64,000 bases of DNA from CAZNOG01 sp964574635 (lineage in GTDB: Bacteria; Bacteroidota; Bacteroidia; Flavobacteriales_D; Cryomorphaceae), in the NCBI GenBank assembly GCA_964574635.1, contig CAZNOG010000002.1, forward strand, positions 124,001-188,000, written 5' to 3'. The notes below the pieces were generated by a model that saw only the letters and a program-made list of their open reading frames with translations, was not told where the DNA came from and searched no databases. The first letter of the stretch is position 1, and each line of letters opens with the position of its first letter. Shown piece after piece: positions 26,636 through 35,504 of this stretch. The position numbers and the translations under genes were made by a program.

Positions 26636-27166
26636 TTGAAGAACGCCGACACACATATCGCGGCGCTCTTATCGCGGATCGAAACCAGGGAAAAGGGATT
26701 CGAATTGCTGGTGGAACGGTACAAACGTCCCTTGTACGCGCGCATCCGATCCATGGTGCATTCCCACGCCGACGCCGACGACGCGCTGCAAAACACCTTT
26801 CTGAAAATCTGGAGCAATATCGACTCATTCAGAGGGACTTCCACGTTATTTACCTGGGTGTACCGCATCGCCACGAATGAGGCGTTGATGATCCTGAGGC
26901 GGGAAAAGAGACACCCCGACGCCGACCTTCACGATCCCCCGATAGACAAGGGAATCACCGACGGGCCGACGGCCGACGAGATTTCCGAAAAACTCAGACG
27001 CGCAGTGGAAAATCTACCCGAAAAACAACGGTTGATATTCGAAATGCGCTACTTCACGGAAATGCCTTACGCGGAGATCGCCGCCCTCACCCACACCACC
27101 ACGGGTGCATTGAAAGCGAGCTACCACCACGCGGTAAAAAAAATAGAACAAGAGCTGAAAAGTTAA
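26636..27166 (+). CDS. RNA polymerase sigma factor, ECF type
   Basis: 176 residues, the normal size of an extracytoplasmic-function sigma factor. Region 2 contains FELLVERYKRPLYARI and DADDALQNTFLKIWSNI with FRGTSTLFTWVYRIATNEAL; region 4 contains LPEKQRLIFEMRYF, MPYAEIAALTHTTTGALKASYHHAVKKI. No ATG is available between the preceding stop and the conserved start, so a TTG at 26636 is proposed. It lies 18 bases after the transketolase C gene, in the same frame, and may be cotranscribed. No anti-sigma gene follows; a bidirectional terminator does. Confidence 0.93.
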   Translation: MKNADTHIAALLSRIETREKGFELLVERYKRPLYARIRSMVHSHADADDALQNTFLKIWSNIDSFRGTSTLFTWVYRIATNEALMILRREKRHPDADLHDPPIDKGITDGPTADEISEKLRRAVENLPEKQRLIFEMRYFTEMPYAEIAALTHTTTGALKASYHHAVKKIEQELKS

Positions 27167-27197
27167 TTCCCCCACGACGAAAGAAGGGAGCAAAAAA

Positions 27198-27225
27198 AAA
27201 CCGACCCACGATTGGGTCGGTTTTA
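27198..27225. terminator. Bidirectional rho-independent terminator
   Basis: AAAACCGACCCA (27198-27209) and TGGGTCGGTTTT (27214-27225) form a perfect 12-bp stem with loop CGAT, flanked by A-run and T-run. It sits between the convergent sigma factor and azurin genes and should stop transcription from both. Confidence 0.92.
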
Positions 27226-27259
27226 GTTTTTGCGCTTCCCGTGAAAGGGAAAAGCGAGA

Positions 27260-27760
27260 TTATTTTACGGTCAACGTTCCGTGCATTTGAGAAGCGTGGC
27301 CGGGGAACGTACACAGGTAGTAGTAAGTTCCTTTCGCGGGAGCTTCGAAAGTCACGGAAGTTTCTTCACCGCCGCCGATCATGTCGGTGTGCACGATGAT
27401 GTCTTTCGTGTCGGTGGGAATGTAGTCGTTGTCCGGGTAGTTGAGCGCTTCACGGTCGAAACCTGCCCAATCCACACCTTCCTTCAGCAGCGTCCAGTTG
27501 TGTCCCATAGCCGCTTTCGGCAAAGAACCCGTGTGCTTCAAAACCAGAGTCACTTTCTGACCCTCGTACACGGTAAGTTCCGTTTTGTCATACTTCATTT
27601 GGTCATCCCCTGAAATGGTGATGGTTACCTCATCGGGAATGTTTTCGGGTCTCGTCTCGGTTTGCTCGGTGGCGGTATCTTCGGTGGTTGTGGTGGTACC
27701 GTCAGATCCACAACTCATCATAAACGCCGCAGACGCCAAAATCAAAACAGCTTTTTTCAT
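27260..27760 (-). CDS. Azurin-type blue copper lipoprotein
   Basis: 166-residue cupredoxin electron carrier. A lipoprotein signal (AAFMMSC, Cys17) is followed by a Thr/Glu-rich linker and an azurin domain. The type 1 copper ligands are in place: His86 in AMGHNW, then Cys149, His154 and Met158 in LCTFPGHASQMHG. It should be anchored at a membrane facing the periplasm and pass electrons between respiratory or redox partners. Monocistronic, bounded downstream by the terminator at 27198. Confidence 0.95.
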   Translation of the reverse strand: MKKAVLILASAAFMMSCGSDGTTTTTEDTATEQTETRPENIPDEVTITISGDDQMKYDKTELTVYEGQKVTLVLKHTGSLPKAAMGHNWTLLKEGVDWAGFDREALNYPDNDYIPTDTKDIIVHTDMIGGGEETSVTFEAPAKGTYYYLCTFPGHASQMHGTLTVK

Positions 27761-28038
27761 TTTTGCTTCGGTTTTTGTTGATTAAAAGGTTTCAAATTCG
27801 TGCATTCTTTGCGGATCCTATGATGCTGCTTTTCAAAAATGCCGCGATTCGATGTCGTATAAACACATAAGCGCATAACCGCACACTTTGTTCACGGTAC
27901 AGCACACTCAAGCGGCTGTTGCAGCGGGGCATTATTAAGACCCGTTCCAAATTGCGGCAAATGTAACCACAATTATTTATTCACCGACCCTTTCGTCTTT
28001 TATTTTTTTGGGGCGAATACCGAATGAAAAATTCGGTG

Positions 28039-28184
28039 CCGGGTCGTCCGCTGTATCTTTTGTTTCATCACCCGGTACGGTCAGGCCGCGGCGTTGGGCT
28101 TCGCTGTCGCCAAGCCGTAGCCGCCGTACCAAGGGTGATGAAACAAAAGGATGCCGCTTCCACCCCTTTCGCTTCATGACCCGG
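28039..28184 (+). repeat. Structured intergenic repeat, copy E3
   Basis: Outer arms CCGGGTC (28039-28045) and GACCCGG (28178-28184) are inverted repeats. Inside, CTTTTGTTTCATCACCC (28057-28073) pairs perfectly with GGGTGATGAAACAAAAG (28133-28149), and GGTACGG (28074-28080) with CCGTACC (28124-28130), so the stem is 24 bp with a 2-base bulge. The central loop holds TTGGGCTTCGCTGTCGCCAA. Edges GGGTCGTCCGCTGTATC and AAGGATGCCGCTTCCACCCC match those of the copies at 12839, 13035 and 54400. It lies in the 488-base gap between azurin and the reprolysin-like gene; no gene is seen there. Confidence 0.75.
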
Positions 28185-28248
28185 GAGTTTCCATCAAAAG
28201 AGAAAAAGAAAAATCTCCCGTCGAAAAAACGATTTCCCTTCCGCGCAA

Positions 28249-31200
28249 TCAGCGCGTCTTGACGAGTCTTCTGGTGAACGAACCCCGATCATCCACGGCC
28301 CGGATCAAGTAAACCCCGTCTGCGTATGAACTGAGATCGAGTTGGATTCGAGGACTTCCACCGCTGTGGTGAACCAGCAACAGTCGTCCCGTGATGTCTC
28401 GTACTTCCACCCTTTCTATCGAAGCGTTCGCCTCTTGCACGATGGTGAAAATACCGCTCGTCGGGTTGGGGTACACGTGAAAATCCGTTTCGCTTTGGTC
28501 GGTCGTGCCGATGGTATTGTCGCAAAACTCGAGGTTCCAACCCGTCAGTTCACCCGTTCCACCCTCGCCCGACACTTCGATTTCGAGGGTCCAAACACCT
28601 TCCTGACTCTGTCCGGAAAAAACCGAAAGCGGTTCCGCGGGAGCATACGTCGTGTTCATCTCCATTGGGCACTCCACTATTTGTCCGCCGTCTTCGAAGG
28701 ACAGGAAGAACGCATCGCCACCCTCACACGCTCCGTCGTACAAGGTGACCTCCGTTCCCGTTGGTCCCACCAAGCGGATTGTGAGATTCTCCATGTGCGA
28801 AAACGAACCTTGCAATCCGGACACGCGCATGGTTTGCGGCGTCAACGTCGCCTCGACTTCCACGGTCGATACGAAAGTGGCTTCCCCTTCCGAGGTCAAA
28901 TCCAGCGCTCCGCCCTCGTACGCGTGAAGCACGCAGGTTTGAGTGGTGAAGGAAACCGCATCCGAAAGCGTCTCACCGCAATTGTTGTGGGTGCGGATAC
29001 GCCAGTAATACATATGGTCGGGCAGCAATTCCCCGTAGGCATACGCAGCCGTATCCAATCCGGTCGCCTGGTGGATGAGCACGTCGAATTCGGGCTCGTC
29101 CGACAGTTCGAAATCGAAGGTGGTGGACGGCGTGATGGAGCTTTCCCACTGGAATACGTTGAAGATCGGCACGTCACCGGATTGGGTCGTGGGGTACACC
29201 AAGGTCGCCGGAGAGGGCGCTTCGGTATCCACCGCGATATAGATGGAATCCTGAACTTGCTGAAAATCGGCGGAATAAGCGTCTACACCGAGGTAGAACC
29301 CGCCTGCCGAAGCTTCGGGTGTAACGGCGATGGTGAGTTCCACGACCTCGCCGGGCATGGCGGATTCGGTGGAAAGGAATGCGTTGATTCCCGCGGGAAC
29401 ATTCCATACCACGAGTTCCACCGGCAAATCGAAGGACATGCCGCCAATGACCTGAACATCCACGATTAACGAATCATTCACACAAGCTTGTAAACTGTCG
29501 GAACTCAAGGAAATATCAAACCCTTGATCGTCGGCGGTACAGATTTCCAAAGACCACCCCAGCAGTTGTCCTCCGGCGCCGGTTTGCGAATCCACGAGTT
29601 TCAAAGTCCATTCCCCGAAGATGGACTCACCCGAGAAATCGGCCAAGGAACCGGCGGGAAGGATCACCTGCCCCTCCGTCGGTGGACACTCCACCGAAAC
29701 CGATCCCGTTTCACTGAAAGAAAAATCGAAGTCTTGATCGCCGGGGCACACGTTCGACAACAATTCCACCTCGGTGCCGGTAGGACTTACCAAGAAAAAC
29801 GCCATGTCCGAAATCCTGGAATGGGTGCCGTGTACATTCCACACGCGCACATTCGACACGGTGCCGGAATAGGGAATGTCAATGGTCGACGTGGTGGTGG
29901 TTTGCACCGGGGGCAATCCCACCGGTACGTCCGTTGCATCAAAAGATTCGCATCCCACCGTGGTGAAATTGTGCAAAACGCCGAAGGCGGAAGTGTCGCA
30001 AATGCTCTGCGCGCGAACCCTCCAATAATACTGGCTGTTGGGCTCCAGCCCGCTCAGTTCCAAAAATGGTTGTACGACCACCGTATCGATGAGCACGACG
30101 GGAGTCGACGTGTTCGTGCCGAACTGCACGCGGTAAACCGCGTCCGGGGATCCCGACGTCGCCCAGGAAAGAACCGGGTTCAGCGGCATTCCCAACTGCC
30201 CGATGGGCGGCGAGAGATCGGTGGGAGGTGAGAGGTCCGCTTCATTGACCGTAAACGCTATTTCTTTCGAGTATGAAAATTCATCGGTTTCGCCGTAAAC
30301 CTCGAAACTGTACCACCCCGGTTCGGTTCCCCCGGTATTGGTGATCGTCACGAAAGCCGTTTGGCCCGGAAGAGCAACGTCGACGTCGAGAGTGGCTTCG
30401 AAATCGACGGGCACGTCCAACAACAACAGTGAAACCGGCTCTTCGAATCCTTCGCTTCCGATCACTTCGACTTCGATAACGAGTTCATCGCCCACGCACA
30501 TCGAAGTATCCCCGGGGGAAGTCGTGAGCACGAAACCCGACTCCAAACCTTCTATGGTGAAGTTGAAATTCGATATATCGAAAAAGGTTTCGTCGGAATT
30601 GACCACCATGACGCGCGCCTGGTTCGTAGACACATCGGGCACTTCGACGGTGGCGCTTCCGTGGTTGGGCACATCCTCCGCCAGGGTGTAAGGATAAGTG
30701 AGCCCTCCGTCGACGGAGAGCAGAATGTCCACCTCTTGGGCATTGATCGGCGCTTCGTTGGTTCCCGCCACGTTCCACGTTACGGTCTCCGTTTCATACG
30801 CGACCCAAAATACCGAAGGCAGGTTGGGCTCGGTCACGGCCAGCGGCCCGGCCGAGGACACGAAATGGACGGTCACGTCTTGGTACTTGGTGCAGCCACC
30901 GCCCACGGCGTTGTCTCTCACCGTAAATCTGAAATCCATGCTCCTGCTCACGGCGGGCAACACCTCCCAGGTAGGTGTGCTCGGAGAAGCTATGGACGAC
31001 ATTCGGGGAAAATAACGCGTCGGATTTTCCGAAGGCAACCAAGATCGGAAGCTCGGGCCGTCTGTAGCCGATGGCACCGGCGGCTGCTGGGAAATCTCGG
31101 CGTTCATTTGATCCCAAGTGTAGGTGAGCACGTCGTCTTCGTCCGCGTCCGTCACCTCGGCCGTGAGAATGAACGGGGTCAATACGGGGAGATAGACGTC

Positions 31201-32448
31201 CGTCGTCGCGTCGTGGATGACCGGGGCCGTATTCTCGAGAGCCACCACCGTTTGGCAGCTGTTCTGGGTCACCTGCTGGCCGATTTCGAAAATGCTGATT
31301 CCGTGGAAATGAGCGTCACTGTTGAATTGCACATTGGGATTGCAGATGCCGGCGTAACCCATGATGGTCGATCCGCTGCCCGGTTCCACGGCGGTTGCAT
31401 TGCTGCGGTTTCCTTGGCAAGAATTGTTGAAGGTATGATTGGCACCGAATTGATGGCCCATTTCATGCGCCACGTAATCGATATCGAAGGGGTCGCCAAC
31501 GGGTGCGTTGGTGCCCGTCACTCCTCTCGCCTTCTGCGGACCGCAAGTTACTCCGAGACCGGCCACTCCGCCGGCACCGGTACCCACCACATGCCCGATG
31601 TCGTAGTTTTCAGAACCGATGACGCCGTTGATGGTCGCTTGATTCTGCCCCAACATCATGAAGGCGCTCTCATTGCTGTACGGATCCGTATTCGGGTTGG
31701 TGAATACCAACAAATCGTTGTCGTCGATTAACGATAGCGACACGTTCACATCCCGCTCGTACACTTGGTTGACGCGGTTGACGGTCGTCACGATGGCCGC
31801 CATCGCGGATTCGACCGTCCCTCCGTGAAACTGCGTGTATTCACCGGTGGCGGCCATGGCAAGGCGATACACATTCAACTCGCAAGAGGCGTATTCCGAT
31901 CCCGATTTGGGACTTCCTTCCGGCTCGCTCACCTCTTCCACCAAGCATTCGAATTGTTTGTCGGACACAAACTCCGACTTCAAGTACACCATGTACAATT
32001 CGTTTTGCCCTACCGATACCGGATCGAGGAATACGGAACCTTCGGGATGCAATATCGCGGCGCGGAGACCCGACGGTGACACATCGATCTTGGCCTTGGT
32101 GCGAAACTCGTCCCGCCCCACTCCGTCGAATGCGCGGATCAAGGGGTATTTTGATTGCAATCCCGGTTGCATGGCGGTGTTCGCTTTCAAGTCGAATTCC
32201 ACCCTTTTTCCATTGGGCATGGGGAGCTCGATGGTGAGATTCTCCCCTTCCGCCGAAGTCAACGCTTCCAAAATAGTTTGGAATTCCACTTCGTAATACC
32301 GCGCGGTTTTCGCTTGGATATCCGGCTCGGTGATCGACGAGATTTCGCCCGGTGACCGCTCGGACCACAATTGGGATTGCCCGAAGGCACTGTAATTAAG
32401 AAAGGAAAAACAAAAAAGTAGAATCGGTAAAACGGGAAAAATTCGCAC
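28249..32448 (-). CDS. Giant secreted reprolysin-like metalloprotease with two P-domains and T9SS sorting domain
   Basis: About 1399 residues. A prodomain-like region is followed by a metzincin domain with HEMGHQFGANH (about 328-338) and a Met-turn in GSTIMGYAGIC. Then come an Ig-like/fibronectin-like region, a proprotein-convertase P-domain (SRISDMAFFLVSPTGTEVEL to WTLKLVDSQTGAGG), another Ig/FnIII-like stretch, a second P-domain (SHMENLTIRLVGPTGTEVTL to WTLEIEVSGEGGTG) and a type A sorting domain ending GVYLIRAVDDRGSFTRRLVKTR. GTG at 32448 is chosen: it begins an ideal signal peptide and follows a promoter box; a GTG at 32541 overlapping the upstream stop is the alternative. Confidence 0.92.
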   Translation of the reverse strand: MRIFPVLPILLFCFSFLNYSAFGQSQLWSERSPGEISSITEPDIQAKTARYYEVEFQTILEALTSAEGENLTIELPMPNGKRVEFDLKANTAMQPGLQSKYPLIRAFDGVGRDEFRTKAKIDVSPSGLRAAILHPEGSVFLDPVSVGQNELYMVYLKSEFVSDKQFECLVEEVSEPEGSPKSGSEYASCELNVYRLAMAATGEYTQFHGGTVESAMAAIVTTVNRVNQVYERDVNVSLSLIDDNDLLVFTNPNTDPYSNESAFMMLGQNQATINGVIGSENYDIGHVVGTGAGGVAGLGVTCGPQKARGVTGTNAPVGDPFDIDYVAHEMGHQFGANHTFNNSCQGNRSNATAVEPGSGSTIMGYAGICNPNVQFNSDAHFHGISIFEIGQQVTQNSCQTVVALENTAPVIHDATTDVYLPVLTPFILTAEVTDADEDDVLTYTWDQMNAEISQQPPVPSATDGPSFRSWLPSENPTRYFPRMSSIASPSTPTWEVLPAVSRSMDFRFTVRDNAVGGGCTKYQDVTVHFVSSAGPLAVTEPNLPSVFWVAYETETVTWNVAGTNEAPINAQEVDILLSVDGGLTYPYTLAEDVPNHGSATVEVPDVSTNQARVMVVNSDETFFDISNFNFTIEGLESGFVLTTSPGDTSMCVGDELVIEVEVIGSEGFEEPVSLLLLDVPVDFEATLDVDVALPGQTAFVTITNTGGTEPGWYSFEVYGETDEFSYSKEIAFTVNEADLSPPTDLSPPIGQLGMPLNPVLSWATSGSPDAVYRVQFGTNTSTPVVLIDTVVVQPFLELSGLEPNSQYYWRVRAQSICDTSAFGVLHNFTTVGCESFDATDVPVGLPPVQTTTTSTIDIPYSGTVSNVRVWNVHGTHSRISDMAFFLVSPTGTEVELLSNVCPGDQDFDFSFSETGSVSVECPPTEGQVILPAGSLADFSGESIFGEWTLKLVDSQTGAGGQLLGWSLEICTADDQGFDISLSSDSLQACVNDSLIVDVQVIGGMSFDLPVELVVWNVPAGINAFLSTESAMPGEVVELTIAVTPEASAGGFYLGVDAYSADFQQVQDSIYIAVDTEAPSPATLVYPTTQSGDVPIFNVFQWESSITPSTTFDFELSDEPEFDVLIHQATGLDTAAYAYGELLPDHMYYWRIRTHNNCGETLSDAVSFTTQTCVLHAYEGGALDLTSEGEATFVSTVEVEATLTPQTMRVSGLQGSFSHMENLTIRLVGPTGTEVTLYDGACEGGDAFFLSFEDGGQIVECPMEMNTTYAPAEPLSVFSGQSQEGVWTLEIEVSGEGGTGELTGWNLEFCDNTIGTTDQSETDFHVYPNPTSGIFTIVQEANASIERVEVRDITGRLLLVHHSGGSPRIQLDLSSYADGVYLIRAVDDRGSFTRRLVKTR

Positions 32449-32472
32449 GGTGGAAAAATTTTGAATGAGGGC

Positions 32473-32480
32473 CAAAAATA
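32473..32480 (-). promoter_or_regulatory. -7 promoter box for the reprolysin-like gene
   Basis: On the minus strand TATTTTTG, a perfect TAnnTTTG match, 24 nt before the GTG at 32448. It lies downstream of the alternative start at 32541, which favours the shorter protein. Confidence 0.5.
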
Positions 32481-32537
32481 GGGACTTCTGCCCGGAATGC
32501 CGGAAGGCGGTTCTTCGCCACACACCCAAAAACGTCC

Positions 32538-33098
32538 TCACGAAGGAATCCTACTGCGGACCGCCAGAATTCGGTTCTCGACAAAGGCTTTTTCCGTCGC
32601 CGAAAGCCCGATCGGCACCGTTTCCACCGGGGCATAGGCGGGGGATTCACGTTCCAAGGTCATTCCCAGAACGACCGTATACGCGTATTCCACCAGAGGA
32701 AGGAAGTATTCCACGTCACCGTGGATGTAACGAATGACGTCATCCCCCTCGCTCAAATCGAGAAGGGATTGCTTCAAGTCGGTATACCCTTTGGCGTGCA
32801 AACCCTCGAATGCCGTGGCTTTCACCACACCGGAAGGGTGGTTCAAGAATTCGAGCAACTCCTCCACAGTGGCGGTGCGAATAAACTCCATGCGCAATAC
32901 GTGCGTCGGGGAAACCGCCGGATTCCGCCCGATGGATTGCGTGCCCACGAACCCCTCTTTCGCGATGTCATCCGCCATATCGAGCACGTGCGGACTGACT
33001 TTGTCGGAGTCGAAACCACTTCCTCCGCGTAAACCTGAACAGGCGGCGAAAAGCACCGCCAGCGCCGGAACGAACAAAAAGAGGGGTCTGAACTTCAT
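32538..33098 (-). CDS. Conserved hypothetical lipoprotein, HEAT-like
   Basis: 186 residues. A lipoprotein signal (VLFAAC, Cys20) is followed by an alpha-helical region: TVEELLEFLNHPSGVVKATAFEGL, shown here by its key part NHPSGVVKATAFEGL, resembles a HEAT repeat, with a second helical pair around the conserved VEYFLPLVEYAYTVV part. No catalytic motif. It lies between fabF and the reprolysin-like gene, all on the minus strand. A TACCTTCG box, one mismatch from consensus, ends 4 nt before its ATG. Function unknown. Confidence 0.75.
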   Translation of the reverse strand: MKFRPLFLFVPALAVLFAACSGLRGGSGFDSDKVSPHVLDMADDIAKEGFVGTQSIGRNPAVSPTHVLRMEFIRTATVEELLEFLNHPSGVVKATAFEGLHAKGYTDLKQSLLDLSEGDDVIRYIHGDVEYFLPLVEYAYTVVLGMTLERESPAYAPVETVPIGLSATEKAFVENRILAVRSRIPS

Positions 33099-33130
33099 GA
33101 CGCGAAGGTACGACGACGCGAGATTCTTCC

Positions 33131-34369
33131 TTAGAACTTCTTCAACGCCACGATGGCGTTGTGGCCGCCGAAACCGAAGTTGTTGTTCAGCGCAATCTTC
33201 GGGTTGGTTTGCCGCGCTTCGCCGAGAACGATTTGGATCGTACGCTGTATTTCCGGGTCGACCTCCGTGGTGTTGATGGTCGGCGCGACGATTCCCGTCT
33301 CCAGTGCTTTTACCGTGAGGATGCTTTCGATGGCACCGGCGGCGCCCAAGAGGTGTCCCGTCATGGACTTGGTGGCCGTGACGTGCAGTTGTTTGGGATC
33401 ATCGCCGAAAACCGTGCGTATGGCGTGGATTTCACTGAGGTCGCCCAGAGGGGTGGACGTTGCGTGAGCGTTGATGTGGTCCACGTCATCCGGATTTATC
33501 TCCGCATCTTGCAGAGCGAGTTGCATGGCTCGGGCCGAAGCGAGACCTTCCGGGTGAGGGGCCGAAATGTGGTGCGCATCCGACGTCATGGCGGCGCCGA
33601 CGATTTCGGCGTAGATGTGCGCGCCCCGGGCCTTTGCGTGTTCGTATTCCTCAAGTACCAAGGCTCCCGCTCCTTCGCCGATCACGAAGCCGTTGCGACC
33701 CACGTCGAAGGGACGAGAAGCGCCGGAAGGGTCTTCATTGGAAGTCGACATGGCCTTCATGGCGTTGAATCCCCCTACTCCGGCTTCGGTGATTGCCGCT
33801 TCCGAACCGCCCGTGATGAAAGCGACGGCCTTTCCCCAGCGGATGTAATTGAACGCGTCCATCATGGAAGTGGTTGACGTGGCGCACGCCGACACCGTCG
33901 TGTACCCGATGCCTTGCAAACCGAATTTGATGGAGATCATGCCCCCCGCCAAGTTGGCTATCATTTTCGAAATGAAATAGGGGTTGAACCTCGGAACCGA
34001 ATCTTGGACGTACTCCTTTATCGCGGCCTCGTAGGATGCCATTCCGCCTTGCCCTGACCCCCAAATGACACCGACGTCAAAAGGGGAAATCTTCTCCATA
34101 TCCAAGCCCGAATCCCGCATGGCTTCCGTCGCGGCGTACAACGCAAATTGCGTGAAGGCGTCGGTTTTGCGTATTTCCTCTCTCGACAAATACGTCTCCG
34201 GTTGAAAATCCTTTACCTCGCATCCGAACTGCGTGCGAAACTCCGAAGGATCGAAATTGGTGATCCGCGCCGCTCCGCTTTTTCCTTCGAGGGCATTCTT
34301 CCAATATTCCGCTACCGAATTGCCGATGGGCGTCACGGCGCCCATACCGGTAATCACTACTCTTTTCAT
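33131..34369 (-). CDS. fabF: Beta-ketoacyl-[acyl-carrier-protein] synthase II
   Basis: 412-residue condensing enzyme of fatty-acid elongation. The active-site Cys lies in TTVSACATST (Cys162) and the two catalytic histidines in NAHATSTPLGD and SMTGHLLGAAG; the C-terminus has the conserved NNNFGFGGHNA. The ATG at 34369 begins the family's standard MKRVVITGMGAVTPIGNS. In many Bacteroidota fabF sits next to acpP and rnc; neither is in this window, so the usual cluster is broken here or the gene is a separate copy. Confidence 0.96.
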   Translation of the reverse strand: MKRVVITGMGAVTPIGNSVAEYWKNALEGKSGAARITNFDPSEFRTQFGCEVKDFQPETYLSREEIRKTDAFTQFALYAATEAMRDSGLDMEKISPFDVGVIWGSGQGGMASYEAAIKEYVQDSVPRFNPYFISKMIANLAGGMISIKFGLQGIGYTTVSACATSTTSMMDAFNYIRWGKAVAFITGGSEAAITEAGVGGFNAMKAMSTSNEDPSGASRPFDVGRNGFVIGEGAGALVLEEYEHAKARGAHIYAEIVGAAMTSDAHHISAPHPEGLASARAMQLALQDAEINPDDVDHINAHATSTPLGDLSEIHAIRTVFGDDPKQLHVTATKSMTGHLLGAAGAIESILTVKALETGIVAPTINTTEVDPEIQRTIQIVLGEARQTNPKIALNNNFGFGGHNAIVALKKF

Positions 34370-34757
34370 GTGTTCGACGGCAGAGCCGTTTTTAAATTTC
34401 CCCAACTTGCACCCCCCAACACGCCTCTCCGTCCGGATATAAGTTCGAAGAGACGCATTCCGAGGATTGTCGTAAAAAGAAAACACCGATAAACAGTGTT
34501 TTCATTTCATTGAGATCGAGCTCATTGTTGTTAAAAATTCGTACGAGGCTTTAAGTCGTCTTACTACTTCGCCAATATTTGACAAAACAAATGTAGGACA
34601 ATTTCCGGGAGCCGATTTCACGGCAGGGGGAAATTTTGAATGGGAAATAGAACTCCTCGGAAATCCCGTGGCGCTGCGCGGTTTGCCCATTCAATAAATC
34701 AAGAAACGTGGTTTTCGCGGACCTCGACACCCCCGAATCCCGCCGTTGGAGGAACCG
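34370..34757. other. Intergenic region between fabF and the DUF3347 gene
   Basis: A divergent, relatively AT-rich gap without a convincing gene or RNA. On the minus strand TACATTTG (34588-34595) matches the promoter consensus and could drive fabF with a leader of about 210 nt. Open frames here are short and unlike any family I know. Confidence 0.4.
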
Positions 34758-34787
34758 TTGTTATCCTTCAAATTTTACCCATCTTTG
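34758..34787 (+). promoter_or_regulatory. Promoter of the DUF3347 lipoprotein gene
   Basis: TTG at 34758-34760 and CATCTTTG at 34780-34787 are 19 bases apart, close to the Bacteroidota -33/-7 arrangement (the first base of the -7 box deviates from T). Predicted leader about 85 nt. Confidence 0.5.
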
Positions 34788-34875
34788 TCCGTGCATTCTC
34801 CGCCTGAACGCATGTTCACACTGCGGCGCGAGGATGCGACAGAACACAAACCGTTGATTAAATTTTAATGTACCG

Positions 34876-35433
34876 ATGAAAATGAAGAAAAGGCGATTCC
34901 CCAAGTTTGCAATCTTAGGTTTTGCGGCCCTGGCCCTTGCGGTTGCGGGGTGCTCTTCCGGAAATGGAAATGAAGAAGGGCAGAGCGCTTCGACGAGCGA
35001 AGAAAAGAAGAATTCCATCGTGAAAGAGGGCATGAAACCCACCCTCGACCAACAAATCCTCATCGATTATTTGGATATGAAAGACGCGTTGGTCAAAGGC
35101 GACGCCGAAGCGACGCGCACGCTGGCCGAAACGATGGTCACAAACCTGAAAAAAGTGCCGGAATCCACGCACGGCACGGCCGCCGAATTGGCGCACCACA
35201 TTGCACAAGAGGGAGATATCAACTCGCAGCGGGAGCTTTTCCACAAATTGTCGGATGTCATGTACGGCATCATCAAAACCGATAATCCCGCGGAAGCCAC
35301 GGTGTACAAGCAATACTGCCCCATGGCATTCCAAAACTCGGGAGCGTTCTGGTTGAGCGCAGAAAAAGAGATCCGCAACCCCTACTTCGGTGACAAAATG
35401 CTGAAGTGCGGCGTGGTTCAAGAAGAACTTTGA
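34876..35433 (+). CDS. DUF3347 domain lipoprotein (putative metal-binding)
   Basis: 185 residues. A lipoprotein signal (ALAVAGCSS) is followed by a low-complexity Ser/Glu linker and a helical DUF3347 domain that ends with YCPMAFQNSGAFWLSAEKEI, then NPYFGDKMLKCG, the family hallmark. In other Bacteroidota this domain occurs as the C-terminal part of CusB-like adaptors or beside copper-efflux genes, and conserved Cys, Met and His residues suggest copper or heavy-metal binding. Here it is alone, with no metal pump nearby, so the role is inferred only from the family. Confidence 0.85.
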   Translation: MKMKKRRFPKFAILGFAALALAVAGCSSGNGNEEGQSASTSEEKKNSIVKEGMKPTLDQQILIDYLDMKDALVKGDAEATRTLAETMVTNLKKVPESTHGTAAELAHHIAQEGDINSQRELFHKLSDVMYGIIKTDNPAEATVYKQYCPMAFQNSGAFWLSAEKEIRNPYFGDKMLKCGVVQEEL

Positions 35434-35453
35434 CCCGAATTCACAATCCCAAT

Positions 35454-35488
35454 AAAAATCCCCGCAGGAAAGCCTTGCGGGGATTTTT
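35454..35488. terminator. Bidirectional rho-independent terminator
   Basis: AAAAATCCCCGCA (35454-35466) pairs with TGCGGGGATTTTT starting at 35476, leaving a 9-base loop, followed by more T residues. It separates the convergent DUF3347 and tryptophanase genes. Confidence 0.92.
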
Positions 35489-35504
35489 TTTTAATTCGCG
35501 ACAC

